A DNA stretch of 14,188 nucleotides from DASWUZ01 sp036401395 (GTDB taxonomy: Bacteria > Acidobacteriota > Terriglobia > Terriglobales > Acidobacteriaceae). The DNA lies in assembly GCA_036401395.1 (NCBI GenBank), contig DASWUZ010000097.1:1-14188 (forward strand), written 5' to 3'. Shown here piece after piece: positions 13,358-14,188 of this stretch (its first letter is position 1; each line of letters opens with the position of its first letter). The notes under the pieces were generated by a model. That model made no database searches, was not told where the DNA came from, and was given only the letters and a program-made list of their open reading frames with translations. The position numbers and the translations under genes are program-made.

Positions 13358-14188
13358 CTAAGCTCGCGATGCCATGCGGCGGAATACGAACGCGCTGATG
13401 GCAAGCATTCCCACGGTGAAGACGGCGAGAAACACCCAGTGGCTGGTCATGGACGCCTGCGTCGTTGTCGGACCAAGCTCCGTGTAAGACATCGTCTTCG
13501 AACTCATGATGTTCAGCGCCAGTTGCGCAAGGTGATACGTCGGCAAGCCCTTGGCGATGAAACCAACCCACTTGGGTAGCACGCTCAGCGGCATCCACAA
13601 GCCAGAGGCGAAGGACATCGGCAAATAGATCATGTTGACCACGCCCGGTGCGGCGGTCACAGGCACCAGCAGCGCAAGCAACAGGCCCATTGATGCGAAG
13701 GGGATGGCACCTGCGACGGTGACTCCCATCAGCTTCAACACTTGGGTCGCCGTCACCTGCACATGTGCAGCGGTGACCCCGAGGATGACCAGTAAGCTCA
13801 CGATGATCAGTCCAAAGGCAATTGCAGTGAAGGCCTTGGCAAGCAGGTAGGCGAGGGCGGGCATGGGGCTTGCCTGCTTGACTTCGATCCAGCCTTGCGC
13901 TCGTTCGCTTGCCAGGCCGACGCCGATGCCAAAGAGCGATGCGCCGATCAGCCCGAAGCAGCTGTACGTGGCCAGCAGGTACTTCGCAAAGCTGAAGCCG
14001 CCTGCGTCGACGCCGCGGTTCATGCTGATGCCGAAGAGGATGTAGAACATGATCGGGAAGCCGATCACGGACAGTGAGAAGGTGCGCGCGCGCAGCAGCT
14101 TCAGAAACTCATACTTCGTTTCCTTCACATAGAGACTCAATGTAGGCGCGAAGCCAAGCGTCGTAGGGCGGATGCTAAGAACGGCGGT
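13358..14188 (-). CDS. ABC-2-type transporter permease, 5' end outside the window
   Basis: Integral membrane subunit of an ABC exporter of the ABC-2 (NatB/YfiM-like) type. At least 260 residues are visible, with about six transmembrane segments: 'FSLSVIGFPIMFYILFGI', 'LLATYSCFGLIGASLFGIGV', 'AIAFGLIIVSLLVILGV', 'VTVAGAIPFASMGLLLALL', 'VVNMIYLPMSFASGLWMPL' and 'WVFLAVFTVGMLAISAFVF'. The loop after the second, with 'ERAQGWIEVKQASPMP', is typical of the family. The frame stays open from a TTG at 14140 to the window edge. That TTG has no Shine-Dalgarno, so the real start probably lies beyond 14188. The ATPase subunit is not in the window and is expected just upstream. The kinase/regulator pair downstream on the same strand, about 105 bases away, probably shares the operon. 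The exported substrate is unknown; drugs or lipids are common. Confidence 0.9.
   Translation of the reverse strand, partial: TAVLSIRPTTLGFAPTLSLYVKETKYEFLKLLRARTFSLSVIGFPIMFYILFGISMNRGVDAGGFSFAKYLLATYSCFGLIGASLFGIGVGLASERAQGWIEVKQASPMPALAYLLAKAFTAIAFGLIIVSLLVILGVTAAHVQVTATQVLKLMGVTVAGAIPFASMGLLLALLVPVTAAPGVVNMIYLPMSFASGLWMPLSVLPKWVGFIAKGLPTYHLAQLALNIMSSKTMSYTELGPTTTQASMTSHWVFLAVFTVGMLAISAFVFRRMASRA

Overview
The window looks like a chromosomal segment of a GC-rich soil bacterium, most likely an acidobacterium of the Terriglobia/Acidobacteriaceae type. That assignment is inferred from the small DUF2934 protein, the large two-component-regulator-propeller histidine kinase with a NarL-type output, and the sequence style of RecQ, ProA and ProB. 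No rRNA, tRNA, CRISPR array, insertion sequence or prophage gene was seen. Counting the broken genes, no stretch longer than 300 bases is without a gene.

Layout from left to right. An unrecognised 213-residue protein (+, 65-706) converges on a small DUF2934 protein (-, 765-995) with a TTG start. Then comes a minus-strand operon of three genes: a 1130-residue sensor kinase with 14 propeller repeats (5807-2415), its NarL/LuxR-type response regulator (2372-1746), and a secreted protein of unknown function (1715-1140). Next is proBA on the minus strand (8241-5924), two overlapping genes for the first two steps of proline synthesis, followed by a good intrinsic terminator at 5885-5904. Upstream of proB lie the remains of a ParD/ParE toxin-antitoxin operon (8841-8303, minus). 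The antitoxin carries a frameshift and the toxin an in-frame TAG. RecQ helicase is on the plus strand (9021-11153), divergent from this relic. The right end is a second minus-strand operon: an ABC-2-type permease running off the window edge (14188-13358), a DesK-like membrane kinase (13252-11912) and a DesR-like regulator (11912-11301). This resembles the kinase/regulator/ABC-exporter loci of Firmicutes and Acidobacteria.

How the genes work together. The two signalling operons each pair a HisKA_3-type kinase with a NarL-type regulator, but sense differently: one through a very large predicted periplasmic double propeller, the other through a six-helix membrane domain. proBA and recQ are housekeeping genes. 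The clearest observation beyond routine annotation is the decayed parDE pair, which is hidden by its two lesions and is covered on both strands by shadow reading frames. Also of note are the secreted protein at the end of the propeller-kinase operon, and short, palindrome-rich extra segments inside the coding regions of both kinases. I found no clear evidence of a wholly new defence or mobile system here.
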